Assembly: GCA_018139225.1 (NCBI GenBank)
Contig: JAGSNX010000004.1
Coordinates: 310,001 to 374,000 of the forward strand
DNA length: 64,000 nucleotides
Source: Microvirga sp. SRT01
Lineage (GTDB): Bacteria; Pseudomonadota; Alphaproteobacteria; Sphingomonadales; Sphingomonadaceae
Reading direction: 5' to 3'
How positions within the stretch are numbered: the first letter of the stretch is position 1; the number at the start of each line of letters is the position of its first letter. Below are positions 51,442-60,055 of the stretch, piece by piece. The notes beneath the pieces were generated by a model. It saw nothing but the letters and a program-made list of their open reading frames with translations, had not been told where the DNA came from and did no database searches. A program made the position numbers and the translations under genes.

Positions 51442-51469
51442 GGTGTCAAAACCAGTCGGTTGTGACGCT
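51442..51469. repeat. 28-bp palindromic site, right boundary of the ars block
   Basis: GGTGTCAAAA-N8-TTGTGACGCT, second copy of the site at 47926-47953 with four internal changes and one at the end. It lies 182 bp upstream of the tyrosine recombinase gene. Confidence 0.65.
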
Positions 51470-51651
51470 GCAGATCCCGCCACGTCTTCCAAGGGTCTCC
51501 GTGTATCAGAAATCCGGTTCAGAATGTCCGCTCCCGAGATCGGCACGTGCCTCGGCTACGACCGTCTTTGGGTCGGTTGCTGACAGAGCGGCGTGCAATC
51601 CTTCCCGTGACCACGTTCAGTAAACGGCAATCACGGCCGTGGAGACGAACG

Positions 51652-52284
51652 ATGGGACACGCACAATATGATCCTGCCACGCAACGCCGCCCTGTGTGGA
51701 ATGCGGGCAAGACAGTCGGCACGAAGCGACCGCTGACGCAAAAGCAAATCTGGGCCGTTCGCTTCTTCTTGGATCGGGAGTGCCGTCTCCGCGACAGGGC
51801 GCTCTTCGACCTGGCGATCGACAGCAAGTTGCGAGGCTGTGATCTCGTAAAAATCAAGATCGGCGACCTCGTCTCCGGGGCTGATATTAGAACCCGCGCG
51901 ATCGTTACACAGCAGAAGACCGGACGCCCTGTCCAATTCGAGCTTACGGCCGATGTCAGAGCAAGCCTTCTCGCGTGGCTCGAACGCCGAGGTGGTAGCG
52001 TCCAGGACTAAGCATTTCCGAGCCGCGTCGACCACGCGGGGCACCTTAGCACGAGGCAATATGCTCGTTTGGTGGATGAGTGGGTCGACGCGGTCGGACT
52101 TCGCCGCGCCGAATACGGGACGCACTCGCTTCGTCGCACGAAAGCGTCGATGATCTACAAGGCCTCCGGCAATCTCCGGGCGATCCAGATCCTGTTGGGC
52201 CACACGAAGATCGAGAACACTGTAAGATACCTCGGCGTGGACATCGAGGATGCCCTGACCCTCGCAGAACGCACCGAAATTTAA
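51652..52284 (+). pseudogene. Small tyrosine recombinase gene with one in-frame stop codon
   Basis: The frame is continuous over 210 codons except for one TAA at 52009-52011 (context SVQD-stop-AFPSRVDHAG), where homologues I know have an aromatic residue. Catalytic elements are otherwise present: Arg in DSKLRGCDL, Lys in VTQQKTGRP, HSLRRTKAS, His in LLGHTKIENT and Tyr in VRYLGVD. It lacks a long N-terminal arm-binding domain. The C-terminal half cannot be made without readthrough, so it is a recent pseudogene or a sequence error. It sits beside the right 28-bp palindrome. Confidence 0.88.
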
Positions 52285-52294
52285 CATTGGGGCG

Positions 52295-52316
52295 GCCCAT
52301 CTGACGACGGATGGGT
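52295..52316 (+). terminator. Possible weak terminator after the recombinase gene
   Basis: A small hairpin, CCCATC-N7-GATGGG, with T-rich TCGTTCC after it; no clean T-tract. Confidence 0.35.
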
Positions 52317-52497
52317 CGTTCCTATGCCCGGCGAGATCCGCCCCAAATCTCGCTACTCCTAGACGATGTTGTGGACGGCAGCATTCTTCAAGACCGGTCG
52401 CCTACATCACAGAAGTTGGTCCAACAGCGACGCTCTTTGCATCTGCCTCTTCGGCCCACGAACGATCGTTCCGCAAGCCGTACTTCGATCCGACCAC

Positions 52498-53345
52498 TTA
52501 ATGGGCACCAAAGCCCGTTGAACGAGAAAGCACTTCCCAGCGACCAACCTCCGCCCGCATATCGTCTAGTTTCTCATCGACCAGTCCGAGGGCATCTTCG
52601 CCGAGGAACAGCCGAGTCGGCGGGTTCTTCTCCTCAACTATCGCCAGCAGCGCCCGCGCCGCCTTCGCCGGATCGTTCGGCTGATTGCCGCTCTTGGCCT
52701 GTCGCGCAGCCCTTATGGGGTCCATCACTGCGTCATAATCCGCGATGCTACGCGGCGTCCGATCCATCGAGCGGCCAGCCCAGTCTGTGCGAAACTGCCC
52801 CGGTGCCAGCGTCGTAACTTTTATACCGAACGCAGCCACCTCCTTGCCGAGCGCCTCAGAAATGCCCTCCAGCGCGAACTTGCTGCCGCAATAGAAGCTG
52901 ATCCCTGGCATGGTGATGAACCCGCCCATAGAGGTTACGTTGATGATATGCCCGCGGCGGCGCTTACGCATACCGGGCAACACGGCCTGCATCATCGCAA
53001 CCGGACCGAACACATTCGAGGCGAACTGCCGCTGGAGATCATCCATCGACGATTCCTCGAGCACACCTTCATGGCCGTAACCAGCGTTGTTCACCAAGAC
53101 ATCGATAGGACCGTCATCGCGCTCGGCTGCGGTTATCGCCAGAGGAATGGAAGCGAAGTCAGTCACGTCGAGCAGCATCGGGCTCGCGCGGTCCGGTGCG
53201 AGTGAAGCGAATGCGTCCGCATCTTCCTGGCGCCGCACCGTCCCAATGACCCGGTGACCGGCCTTCAAGGCGCCCTCAGCAGATGCTCGGCCAAGCCCAG
53301 AGCTGACGCCGCTGATCAGAAAAACTTTTGGCGATTGTCTGTCAC
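52498..53345 (-). CDS. Short-chain dehydrogenase/reductase with an apparent frameshift near the N-terminus
   Basis: A classical SDR of about 280 residues: NAG motif VLVNNAGYGHEG, Ser in NVTSMGGF, catalytic YCGSK, then LAPGQFRTDW. The continuous frame starts only after the cofactor loop. That loop, VFLISGVSSGLGRAS, is encoded just upstream in the same frame, but no start codon exists there. A GTG at 53345 with CAGGAG before it would give the missing start (VTDNRQK) if the run of four A on the minus strand (53326-53329) had five. A deletion or a base error is likely. It is divergent from a TetR gene that probably controls it. Confidence 0.8.
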
Positions 53346-53371
53346 GCGTACACTCCTGCAGGACAAGCTGT

Positions 53372-53387
53372 CTATATCATGATATAG
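53372..53387. promoter_or_regulatory. Perfect 16-bp palindrome between SDR and TetR genes
   Basis: CTATATCA-TGATATAG, centred 16 bp before the TetR-family start and 35 bp from the SDR start. It is an apt TetR-type operator covering both promoters. Confidence 0.65.
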
Positions 53388-53394
53388 ATGTGCA

Positions 53395-53994
53395 ATGAGT
53401 GAACACAAGATGGAAGCAGGTATGAAACGTCGGGGGGAACCGGTGCGCCAGCGTGTGCTCGATGCGGCAGAGCGTCTCCTGCGTGATGGCAAGGCAGAGT
53501 TCTCGATGCGTGATCTTGCCTCGGAAGCCGGGGTCAGCTTCGCGACACCCTTCAATCAGTTCGGCAGCAAGCCGGCGATCATGCACGCGCTGTCGGCGCG
53601 CCGCATAGACGCGATGCTGACGCGCTTAAGTGAAACGCCGCAGCCGCAGCACGCCGCCGACCGTGTAGCGCTGGCTATCGACATCGCAGTCGCGGTCATG
53701 CTCGACGAGCCGATCGTGAACCGCGCGGTCATGGCCTGGATAGGGACCGGGAGCGCGGCGTCGGGCGAAGTGAGATCAAATTCCACCGCCTTATGGGCAC
53801 ACGCCCTCGGCGACGGAATCGGACTATCTTCGCCCCGCCGGGATGAGGCATGCCGCATTCTGCCTTCGCAACTCGCGCTCGCTTTCCGGGGCGCGCTGTC
53901 CTTCTGGACCGCCGGCGAGCTTGCCGATGAGGAACTCGGCCAGGCTGCGCGGCAGATCGCCGGCACGCTTCTTCGAGCATATTCTTTCGACTAG
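53395..53994 (+). CDS. TetR/AcrR family transcriptional regulator
   Basis: The 199-residue regulator has an N-terminal helix-turn-helix (RQRVLDAAERLLRDGKAEFS; MRDLASEAGVSFATPFNQFG) with a variable ligand-binding part of nine helices. A Met at residue 10 (MKRRGEPVRQRV, 53422) is an alternative start. It is divergent from the SDR gene with a perfect palindrome between them and probably represses both. Confidence 0.9.
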   Translation: MSEHKMEAGMKRRGEPVRQRVLDAAERLLRDGKAEFSMRDLASEAGVSFATPFNQFGSKPAIMHALSARRIDAMLTRLSETPQPQHAADRVALAIDIAVAVMLDEPIVNRAVMAWIGTGSAASGEVRSNSTALWAHALGDGIGLSSPRRDEACRILPSQLALAFRGALSFWTAGELADEELGQAARQIAGTLLRAYSFD

Positions 53995-54174
53995 GGGGCG
54001 GGAGCTGGAGCTCTTGAAGCCAGCGTTCAACAACGAAGTCTGTTTCTTGTGCGGAGCCGCCGTTCGCGCGGCGCATGCCGATCGAGCGGCCCAGCCAGCT
54101 GCCCACAAAGCTGAACGGAGAGAGTTCAATCCTGTAAGTTTACGATCATTGTTGATCGGTCCAGATGCGTGCCG

Positions 54175-54474
54175 ATGGCACATGCAACTCTAATCGTGAT
54201 GTGCAGCGGCGGCACCTATTTCGATCGCGACCATTACGTCGACGCTCACCGACCCTTGGCGCTTGCCTGCTGGCAGCGGCACGGGCTGAAGAGCGCCTCC
54301 GCCTTCTTCCCACGTGACGCCAACGCTGCGGATGTTTCCGTGGGTATCTACCGGTTCCGCGACGAGGACGCGCTGCACGCCGCACTCGCATCAGCCGAAG
54401 CGGATGCCGTGATGGCCGACGTTCCCCGCTTCACGGATGCAACCGTGTCCCGGATCGTGGGCACGCCGTTCTAA
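54175..54474 (+). CDS. EthD-type small dimeric alpha/beta-barrel protein
   Basis: The 99-residue protein starts MAHATLIVMCSGGTYFDRDH and has the EthD/dabb pattern: an early beta strand, DHYVDAHRPLALACW helix, middle strand SVGIYRFRDEDAL, helix ALASAEADAVMADVP and end FTDATVSRIVGTPF. Family members are accessory or catalytic in breakdown pathways (ether, polyketide-like rings). An in-frame GTG at 54169 is a possible alternative start. It precedes the BdcA-like SDR by 83 bp. Confidence 0.82.
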   Translation: MAHATLIVMCSGGTYFDRDHYVDAHRPLALACWQRHGLKSASAFFPRDANAADVSVGIYRFRDEDALHAALASAEADAVMADVPRFTDATVSRIVGTPF

Positions 54475-54557
54475 TCGTACCGAGCCTCGCTTGGGCGGAG
54501 CTGACGGCGAAGGGCACTGACCGACCCACTTCCTTTCAAAAATACAGGGCAAGCGCG

Positions 54558-55268
54558 ATGACGTTTTCTGATCTCAAGGTATTCGTCGTCGGCGGCAGCC
54601 GCGGCATCGGCGCCGCGATCGTGCGGCGTTTCGCCGCCGCCGGCGCAACGGTGATGTTCACCTATGCCGCTTCGGCCGCGGCCGCGGACCAGCTCGCCGC
54701 CGAGACCGGTGCGCAAGCGCTCCAGGCGGATGCGGGGACGCGCGACGAGCTGATCACGGCGATACGTGACGCCGGCCCGATCGACATCTTCGTCTATAAT
54801 GCCGGTCTGCTGGTGTTCGGCGATCCGCTGACGCTCGATGCCGACGAGGTTGACCGCATGATCGACGTCAATGTGCGGGGAGCCTATTTTGGCAGCGTCG
54901 AGGCGTCCCGCCTGATGCCCGACGGTGGGCGCATCCTCGTCATCGGATCCGACACTGCCGACAGCATGCCGTTCCCGGGCCTCGCGGCGTACGTGCTGAC
55001 CAAGGCGGCGGTGCAGGGCATGGCGCGCGGTCTGGCCCGCGACCTGGGTCCACGCGACATCACGATCAACGTGATTCAGCCAGGCCCTACCGATACCGAC
55101 ATGAACCCGGCCGACGGTCCGCGCGCGGCCGGCATGCTCGAGCCGATGGCCATCAAGCGCTACGGCACCGCCGACGAGGTCGCGAGCCTGACGCTCTATC
55201 TCGCCGGACCGCAGGCACGCGGGATAACGGGTGCAATGCACACGATTGACGGCGGCTTCGCCGCCTGA
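54558..55268 (+). CDS. bdcA: BdcA-like SDR family oxidoreductase
   Basis: The 236-residue SDR has the cofactor loop VVGGSRGIGAAIVRRF, NAG as VYNAGLLVFG, Ser in VIGSDTADS and the Y-x3-K pair AYVLTKAA, ending GAMHTIDGGFAA. Its motifs, especially FTYAASA, EASRLMPDGGRILVIGS and INVIQPGPTDTDMNPADGP, closely follow E. coli BdcA (YjgI), a protein reported to affect biofilm dispersal through c-di-GMP. In most genomes it is simply annotated as an SDR; the symbol is by similarity. Confidence 0.85.
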   Translation: MTFSDLKVFVVGGSRGIGAAIVRRFAAAGATVMFTYAASAAAADQLAAETGAQALQADAGTRDELITAIRDAGPIDIFVYNAGLLVFGDPLTLDADEVDRMIDVNVRGAYFGSVEASRLMPDGGRILVIGSDTADSMPFPGLAAYVLTKAAVQGMARGLARDLGPRDITINVIQPGPTDTDMNPADGPRAAGMLEPMAIKRYGTADEVASLTLYLAGPQARGITGAMHTIDGGFAA

Positions 55269-55429
55269 TTTCCGGCATTCACCCAGCCAGCCAAGCAGAA
55301 AATGGCGACATGGACGATCCGGTCGAAATCGTCAGCGTCGATGCCATCTGTCAGGTCACGACCGAAACTCGCTTCGAAAAAAGTTCGACATCGAGTGACC
55401 GACAACGCTTAGCGCGCGAATAAGAGATC

Positions 55430-56041
55430 ATGCGCTCGGACTTCCTCTCGAGATTGATCTCAAGGCCCTCGCCGAGCACGGCGCCGGTCAGCCGTGAGCG
55501 TCCGTCCCGAACCGCGCCGGACGCCTGGAGCAGCCTGATGGTGGCGGCGCAGAACGGACACGGCGGCGCCTATCGGCGGCTCCTTGGCGAGATGTCGGAG
55601 TGGCTCACGCGCTACTTTCAGCGGCGCCTGCCACCAGGCGACGTGGACGACGCCGTCCAGGAGACGCTGTTCGCAGTCCATCGGCGACGCCACACCTATG
55701 ATCCTCAGTACCCCCTGGGCCCCTGGCTGGCGGCCATAGCCAAGAACAAATGGGTCGACCAGCTGCGCAGTCTGGCGCGTCGCCCAAGGGACGAGCTGCC
55801 CGACGAGATCGCCGTCAGCGACCACGAGGCCTCGGTGGTCAGCAGCTCGGTTCTGGCCAGCCTGCTCGACGAGCTCCGCCCCGCGCAGGCCCAGGCGATC
55901 CTGCTGGTCAAGGTGCGGGGCTACAGCGTGGAGGAGGCGTCAGGCGAGATCGGCCTTTCCGTCTCCGCCGTGAAGATGAACATCCACCGCGGGCTGGCGC
56001 GCCTGACGGCCATCATTGAGAAGACTCCCGATGTCGAGTGA
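55430..56041 (+). CDS. ECF-type RNA polymerase sigma factor
   Basis: 203 residues: an N-terminal extension of about 35, region sigma2 (AYRRLLGEMSEWLTRYFQRR; DVDDAVQETLFAVHRRRHTY; PWLAAIAKNKWVDQLR) and sigma4 (LLVKVRGYSVEEASGEIGLS; VSAVKMNIHRGLARL). It overlaps the start of the downstream NrsF-type anti-sigma gene by 11 bp. The pair is like SigF/NrsF of Caulobacter, which responds to metals or oxidative stress. It may control the following DUF308/Ohr/reductase genes. Confidence 0.93.
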   Translation: MRSDFLSRLISRPSPSTAPVSRERPSRTAPDAWSSLMVAAQNGHGGAYRRLLGEMSEWLTRYFQRRLPPGDVDDAVQETLFAVHRRRHTYDPQYPLGPWLAAIAKNKWVDQLRSLARRPRDELPDEIAVSDHEASVVSSSVLASLLDELRPAQAQAILLVKVRGYSVEEASGEIGLSVSAVKMNIHRGLARLTAIIEKTPDVE

Positions 56042-56672
56042 ATCCCTGATCGTTGATCTATCATCCGACCTCGTGCCCGTGCAGCGCCGCAGCATGGTGC
56101 GTGAAGGCGGGCTCGTCCTCGCGCTCGGCGCGGTGGAACTCGCGCTGTTCCTGGGCCTGGGCGCGATGCGGCCGGACATGAGCCACATGGCCGGTTCGCC
56201 CTATCTGCTGTGGCGGGTGGGAAGCCTCGGCCTGCTCGCCGTGGTCGCCTGCGTGCTGGCGATCCGCTCCTTTTCCCCGACGGCGCGGCCGCGCCAGGGG
56301 CTGATGCTCGCCTGCGTCCTGGCGATCGCAGCCATCGTGGTAGGCGCCTTCGTCACGCCCGACGGCGCGGGCGAGCGGGGGCTGCTGGATCGCATCGATC
56401 CGGCCAGTGGCATGCTGTGCGCCGCGTCTATTTTCGTGCTCTCGCTGCCGATTGTGGCGCTGCTAGGCGCTCTGATGCGGAGGGCCGCGCCGACCCAGCC
56501 CCGGCTCAGCGCGCTCGCCTCCGGCATCGCCGCCGGCGCCTGCGGAGCCTTCGTGTTCGCCTTCTGCTGCCCCTTCAACGACCCGCTCTACGTGGTAGTT
56601 TGGTATTCCGTCGGGTGCGCCGCCGTGGCGGCCGCTGCCCGATGGCGCCTGCCGCGACGCTTCCGACTTTGA
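56031..56672 (+). CDS. NrsF/DUF1109-type membrane anti-sigma factor
   Basis: A 213-residue protein with six membrane segments (for example EGGLVLALGAVELALFLGLG, GLLAVVACVLAIRSF, LMLACVLAIAAIVVGAF). It is typical of DUF1109/NrsF anti-sigma factors that keep the partner ECF sigma bound at the inner membrane. The final segment region FAFCCPFNDPLYVVVWY has the Cys pair and aromatic context expected of the family's sensing site. ATG at 56031 overlaps the sigma gene; start codons upstream in frame were not used. Confidence 0.88.
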   Translation: MSSESLIVDLSSDLVPVQRRSMVREGGLVLALGAVELALFLGLGAMRPDMSHMAGSPYLLWRVGSLGLLAVVACVLAIRSFSPTARPRQGLMLACVLAIAAIVVGAFVTPDGAGERGLLDRIDPASGMLCAASIFVLSLPIVALLGALMRRAAPTQPRLSALASGIAAGACGAFVFAFCCPFNDPLYVVVWYSVGCAAVAAAARWRLPRRFRL

Positions 56673-56710
56673 ACTGATCCGACGCGGCAGATCACGAGCC
56701 GCACAATCCC

Positions 56711-56737
56711 TAACCAGCGATCACCAACCCACCCGGA
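56711..56737 (+). promoter_or_regulatory. Weak ECF-type promoter candidate upstream of the DUF308-like gene
   Basis: TAACC at 56711-56715 and CGGA at 56734-56737, 18 bases between. This resembles the GTAACC/CGAA type elements of SigF regulons. Spacing is slightly long, and no second example was found in front of the sigma gene. Confidence 0.3.
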
Positions 56738-56784
56738 TTTCGGGACGGGAGACGTGTGCCTGCATCACAGAAAGGAACCATGCC

Positions 56785-57366
56785 ATGAAGACCATCACCG
56801 CCGCTAAGTCCCCGGATCGCGACTGGCTCAAGACCTACTACTATCTGCGCTTCGCGGTCTCCGCGATCTGGGTCGCGCTCGCCTTCACGGTCGCGAAGGC
56901 CATGCCGCCGCTGGCTGCGGTGATGCTCGTCGCCTATCCCGCATGGGACGCGCTGGCGAACTATCTCGACGCCAGCCGGAGCGGCGGCCTGACGCGCAAC
57001 AAGAGCCAGATGCTCAACTTCGTCGTCAGCGTCGTGACCGCCGTCGCCGTCGCCGCGACCTTGCCGCACGGCATGCATCCCGTCCTCCAGATCTTCGGCG
57101 TGTGGGCCGTACTCTCCGGCCTCTTTCAACTCCTCACCGGAGTAAGCCGCTGGAAGTCCTATGGCGCGCAGTGGGCGATGATCCTGAGCGGCGCCCAGTC
57201 GGGTCTCGCCGGAGCGCACATGCTCAGCAAGGCCGCCGGCGCGGCGCCGGTCAGCATCGCCGACATCGCGCCCTACGCCGCCTTCGGCGCCTTCTACTTC
57301 CTCATCTCGGCGGTCTTGCTGACCATCAGCGACGCGCGCCGACGCTCGAACGCGGTCGCGGCCTGA
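56785..57366 (+). CDS. DUF308-like membrane protein
   Basis: 193 residues with five to six hydrophobic segments (AVSAIWVALAFTVAKAMPPL, LAAVMLVAYPAWDAL, MLNFVVSVVTAVAVAATLP, ILSGAQSGLAGAHML, FYFLISAVLLTIS). It may belong to the DUF308/HdeD-like or DoxX-like small membrane families; I cannot decide by eye. It follows the ECF/NrsF pair and precedes ohr on the same strand, which suggests a shared stress response. Confidence 0.7.
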   Translation: MKTITAAKSPDRDWLKTYYYLRFAVSAIWVALAFTVAKAMPPLAAVMLVAYPAWDALANYLDASRSGGLTRNKSQMLNFVVSVVTAVAVAATLPHGMHPVLQIFGVWAVLSGLFQLLTGVSRWKSYGAQWAMILSGAQSGLAGAHMLSKAAGAAPVSIADIAPYAAFGAFYFLISAVLLTISDARRRSNAVAA

Positions 57367-57427
57367 CGCGCACGCCAACACCTTTGGCGCCGGACCTGTC
57401 TGCGCCGCTCCACGAAAGGATTGAACC

Positions 57428-57853
57428 ATGTCCATCGACGTCAAATACCGCACCGCCGCCACCGCGAACGGGGGCCGCGATGGACGCACCCGCACCGAGG
57501 ACGGGAAGCTCGACCTCCAGCTGTCCACGCCGAAGGCGCTCGGCGGCGCCGGTGGCGAGGGGACCAACCCGGAACAGCTGTTCGCGTCGGGTTACGCCGC
57601 GTGCTTCCTCAGCGCGATGAAGTTCGCCGCGCACGGGCTGAACCTCCAGGTCCCGACGGGTGCGGCGGTGACGGCGACCGTCGGGATCGGCATGCGCAGC
57701 GAAGGCGGCTTCGGTCTGGATGTCGAGCTTGCCGTGGCGCTGCCGGGCGTAGAACGCAACGACGCCCAACGTCTGGTTGAGGCTGCTCACCAGACCTGCC
57801 CCTACTCCAATGCGACGCGAGGCAATATCGACGTTCGCCTCAGCATCGTCTGA
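57428..57853 (+). CDS. ohr: Ohr/OsmC family organic hydroperoxide reductase
   Basis: The 141-residue thiol peroxidase has the two catalytic cysteines in context, YAACFLSAMKF and AHQTCPYSNATRGN, and the Arg/Glu partners in the N-terminal part (GGEGTNPEQLFASG). The N-terminal start MSIDVKYRTAATANGGRDG is typical of Ohr, which reduces organic and lipid hydroperoxides. The usual OhrR regulator is not adjacent; the nearby ECF sigma factor is a candidate for control. Confidence 0.92.
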   Translation: MSIDVKYRTAATANGGRDGRTRTEDGKLDLQLSTPKALGGAGGEGTNPEQLFASGYAACFLSAMKFAAHGLNLQVPTGAAVTATVGIGMRSEGGFGLDVELAVALPGVERNDAQRLVEAAHQTCPYSNATRGNIDVRLSIV

Positions 57854-57938
57854 CCTTGATGGGTCTGGCCATGTCCGAACCCGTCCCCTTTCCGAGCGGC
57901 GCTTCGCGCCTTGGCAAACATCGAAAGGTAGCCTTCGC

Positions 57939-59324
57939 ATGCGCAGCTTCGACGCAATCATCATCGGCGCCGGCCAGGCGGGTCCGGCGCTCGCCGGCCG
58001 GCTGAACGATGCCGGCCTGTCGGTCGCCATCATCGAGCGCCATCATGTTGGCGGCACATGCGTCAACACCGGGTGCAGGCCTACCAAGACGCTCGTGGCG
58101 AGCGCCTATGCCATCCACACCGCGCGGCGTGGCGCAGACTACGGCTTCAGTGTCGCAGGGCCAGTTGACGTCGACATGAAGGCAGTCGCAGACCGGGCGG
58201 ACAGGATCATCCGGGATGGACGGGCGGGTAACGAAAGCTGGCTGTTCGGCATGGCCAACGTCGAGCTCATCCGGGGGCATGCGCGCTTTGAGAGTTCCGG
58301 CGTCGTCACCGTTGATGGGGAACGACTGACCGCACCGCGCATCTTCATCAACGTCGGCGGCAGGGCTGTGGTGCCGGAAATGCCGGGCGCGGACCAGGTG
58401 CCGCTCCTCACCAATACCGACATCGTCGCGCTCGACGCGCTTCCCCGGCATCTCGTGGTGATCGGCGGAAGCTACATCGGGCTAGAGTTCGCCCAGATGT
58501 ATCGGCGCTTCGGCGCCGAGATCACAATTGTGGAGCGGATGGACCGGCTCATCGCGCGGGAGGACCCCGACGTGTCGGACGCCGTCCGACAAATCCTAGA
58601 GGCCGAGGGCATCACGATCCGGACGGGTGCGGACTGCATCAGCTTCGCGCGCAGCGGCGCGGACGTCGAGGTGCGTGTGGACTGCGCTGAGGACGCGCAG
58701 CCGGTCGTCGCCAGCCACGTCCTGATGGCGGTCGGGCGGCGGCCGAACACCGACGACCTCGGGCTGGAGGTCGCCGGCGTGGCAGTGGATGCACGCGGCT
58801 ATATCACCGTGGACGACAGGCTGGAGACCAGCGTCCCGGGCATCTGGGCGCTGGGCGACTGCAACGGTCGCGGCGCCTTCACGCACACTGCCTATAACGA
58901 TTTCGAGATCGTCGCCGCGAACCTCTTGGACGGGGAGGACCGCCGGGTCAGCCAGCGTCTGCCTGGCTACGCGCTCTACATCGATCCTCCGCTCGCACGG
59001 GTGGGCATGACCGATGCCGAGGCGGCCAGGACCGGACGACGGCTGCTCCATTCCAAGCGGCCGATGTCCCGCGTCGGTCGCGCAGTGGAGAAGGGCGAGA
59101 CGCAGGGGTTCATGAAGGTCGTGGCCGACGCCGAAACCCGCCGCATTCTCGGCGCAGCGATACTGGGAACGAGCGGCGACGAGGCGATCCACGGCGTCCT
59201 CGACATGATGAATGCCGACCAACCGATCGAGCAGCTTCGCTGGGCGGTGCCCATCCATCCCACAGTGTCAGAACTGATCCCGACATTGCTGCTCGATCTT
59301 CAACCTGGGAATGGAGAGGCGTGA
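57939..59324 (+). CDS. FAD-dependent pyridine nucleotide-disulfide oxidoreductase (mercuric-reductase-like)
   Basis: 461 residues with FAD loop DAIIIGAGQAGPALAGRLND, redox cysteine pair GGTCVNTGCRPTKT, the NAD(P) loop VVIGGSYIGLEFAQMYRRFG, second FAD block IWALGDCNGRGAFT, and C-terminal interface with HPTVSELIPTLL. It is close to dihydrolipoamide dehydrogenase and MerA, but lacks the N-terminal metal-binding domain and C-terminal Cys pair of MerA, so mercury reduction is unlikely. ATG 57939 has a GAAAGG ribosome site. It overlaps the racemase start. Confidence 0.9.
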   Translation: MRSFDAIIIGAGQAGPALAGRLNDAGLSVAIIERHHVGGTCVNTGCRPTKTLVASAYAIHTARRGADYGFSVAGPVDVDMKAVADRADRIIRDGRAGNESWLFGMANVELIRGHARFESSGVVTVDGERLTAPRIFINVGGRAVVPEMPGADQVPLLTNTDIVALDALPRHLVVIGGSYIGLEFAQMYRRFGAEITIVERMDRLIAREDPDVSDAVRQILEAEGITIRTGADCISFARSGADVEVRVDCAEDAQPVVASHVLMAVGRRPNTDDLGLEVAGVAVDARGYITVDDRLETSVPGIWALGDCNGRGAFTHTAYNDFEIVAANLLDGEDRRVSQRLPGYALYIDPPLARVGMTDAEAARTGRRLLHSKRPMSRVGRAVEKGETQGFMKVVADAETRRILGAAILGTSGDEAIHGVLDMMNADQPIEQLRWAVPIHPTVSELIPTLLLDLQPGNGEA

Positions 59325-60055
59325 TGCGAATGATCGGTCTGATTGGAGGCATGAGCTGGGAAAGCTCGGCGGAATATTATCGCCTCCTCAACGAAGGCGT
59401 TCGCATCCGTTTGGGTGCAACCGCTTCGGCCCATTGCCTTTTATGGTCGTTCGATTTTGCGGAAATCGAGGCGCTGCAACATGCCGGCGACTGGAGCCGC
59501 CTCACCGAGCGGATGGTGGACGCCGCACGGCGGCTGGAGGCAGCCGGAGCGGACCTGCTTCTGATCTGCACGAACACCATGCACAGGATGGCGCACGACG
59601 TGCAAAGCTCCGTTAGCATTCCGCTGATCCACATCGCCGATCCCACCGCGGAGCGGATCGTGGCCGCCGGGCTCCAGAAGGTCGGGCTGCTCGGCACGGC
59701 ATTCACCATGGAGCAGGATTTCTACAAAGGGCGCCTGACCGAACGCTACGGTTTGGAGGTGATAGTTCCCGAGGAGCAGGACCGCGCGACCGTGCACCGG
59801 ATCATCTATGATGAATTGGTCACAGGACGGATAGAGTCCTCGTCGCGAGAGGCCTACCGGGCGGTGATCAGGCGTCTTGTCGGTGCCGGTGCCCAGGCGG
59901 TGATCCTTGGCTGTACCGAAATCATGCTGCTTATCGGCCAAGAAGACAGCCCCGTGCCGATATTCGACACCACGGACATTCATGCGGCAGCGGCGCTCGA
60001 TCATGCGCTGGGCACCGTCAAGGGCATCGATAAAGCGCGGCGGACTGCGGAGTGA
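59324..60055 (+). CDS. Aspartate/glutamate racemase family protein
   Basis: 243 residues with both catalytic cysteines: CTNTMHRMAHDV (first) and LGCTEIMLLIG (second), and the opening MIGLIGGMSWESSAEYYR, typical of the Asp racemase branch (YgeA-like). It begins at the last base of the preceding reductase stop, with GGAGAGG just upstream; a Met at 59330 is an alternative. It is cotranslated with the reductase and the esterase that follows. Confidence 0.9.
   Translation: MRMIGLIGGMSWESSAEYYRLLNEGVRIRLGATASAHCLLWSFDFAEIEALQHAGDWSRLTERMVDAARRLEAAGADLLLICTNTMHRMAHDVQSSVSIPLIHIADPTAERIVAAGLQKVGLLGTAFTMEQDFYKGRLTERYGLEVIVPEEQDRATVHRIIYDELVTGRIESSSREAYRAVIRRLVGAGAQAVILGCTEIMLLIGQEDSPVPIFDTTDIHAAAALDHALGTVKGIDKARRTAE

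Noticed and set aside
57939..59324. Mercuric reductase (merA) as the specific name of the flavoprotein
   Set aside because: The N-terminal metal-binding domain, C-terminal Cys pair and other mer genes are missing; only the general family is supported.
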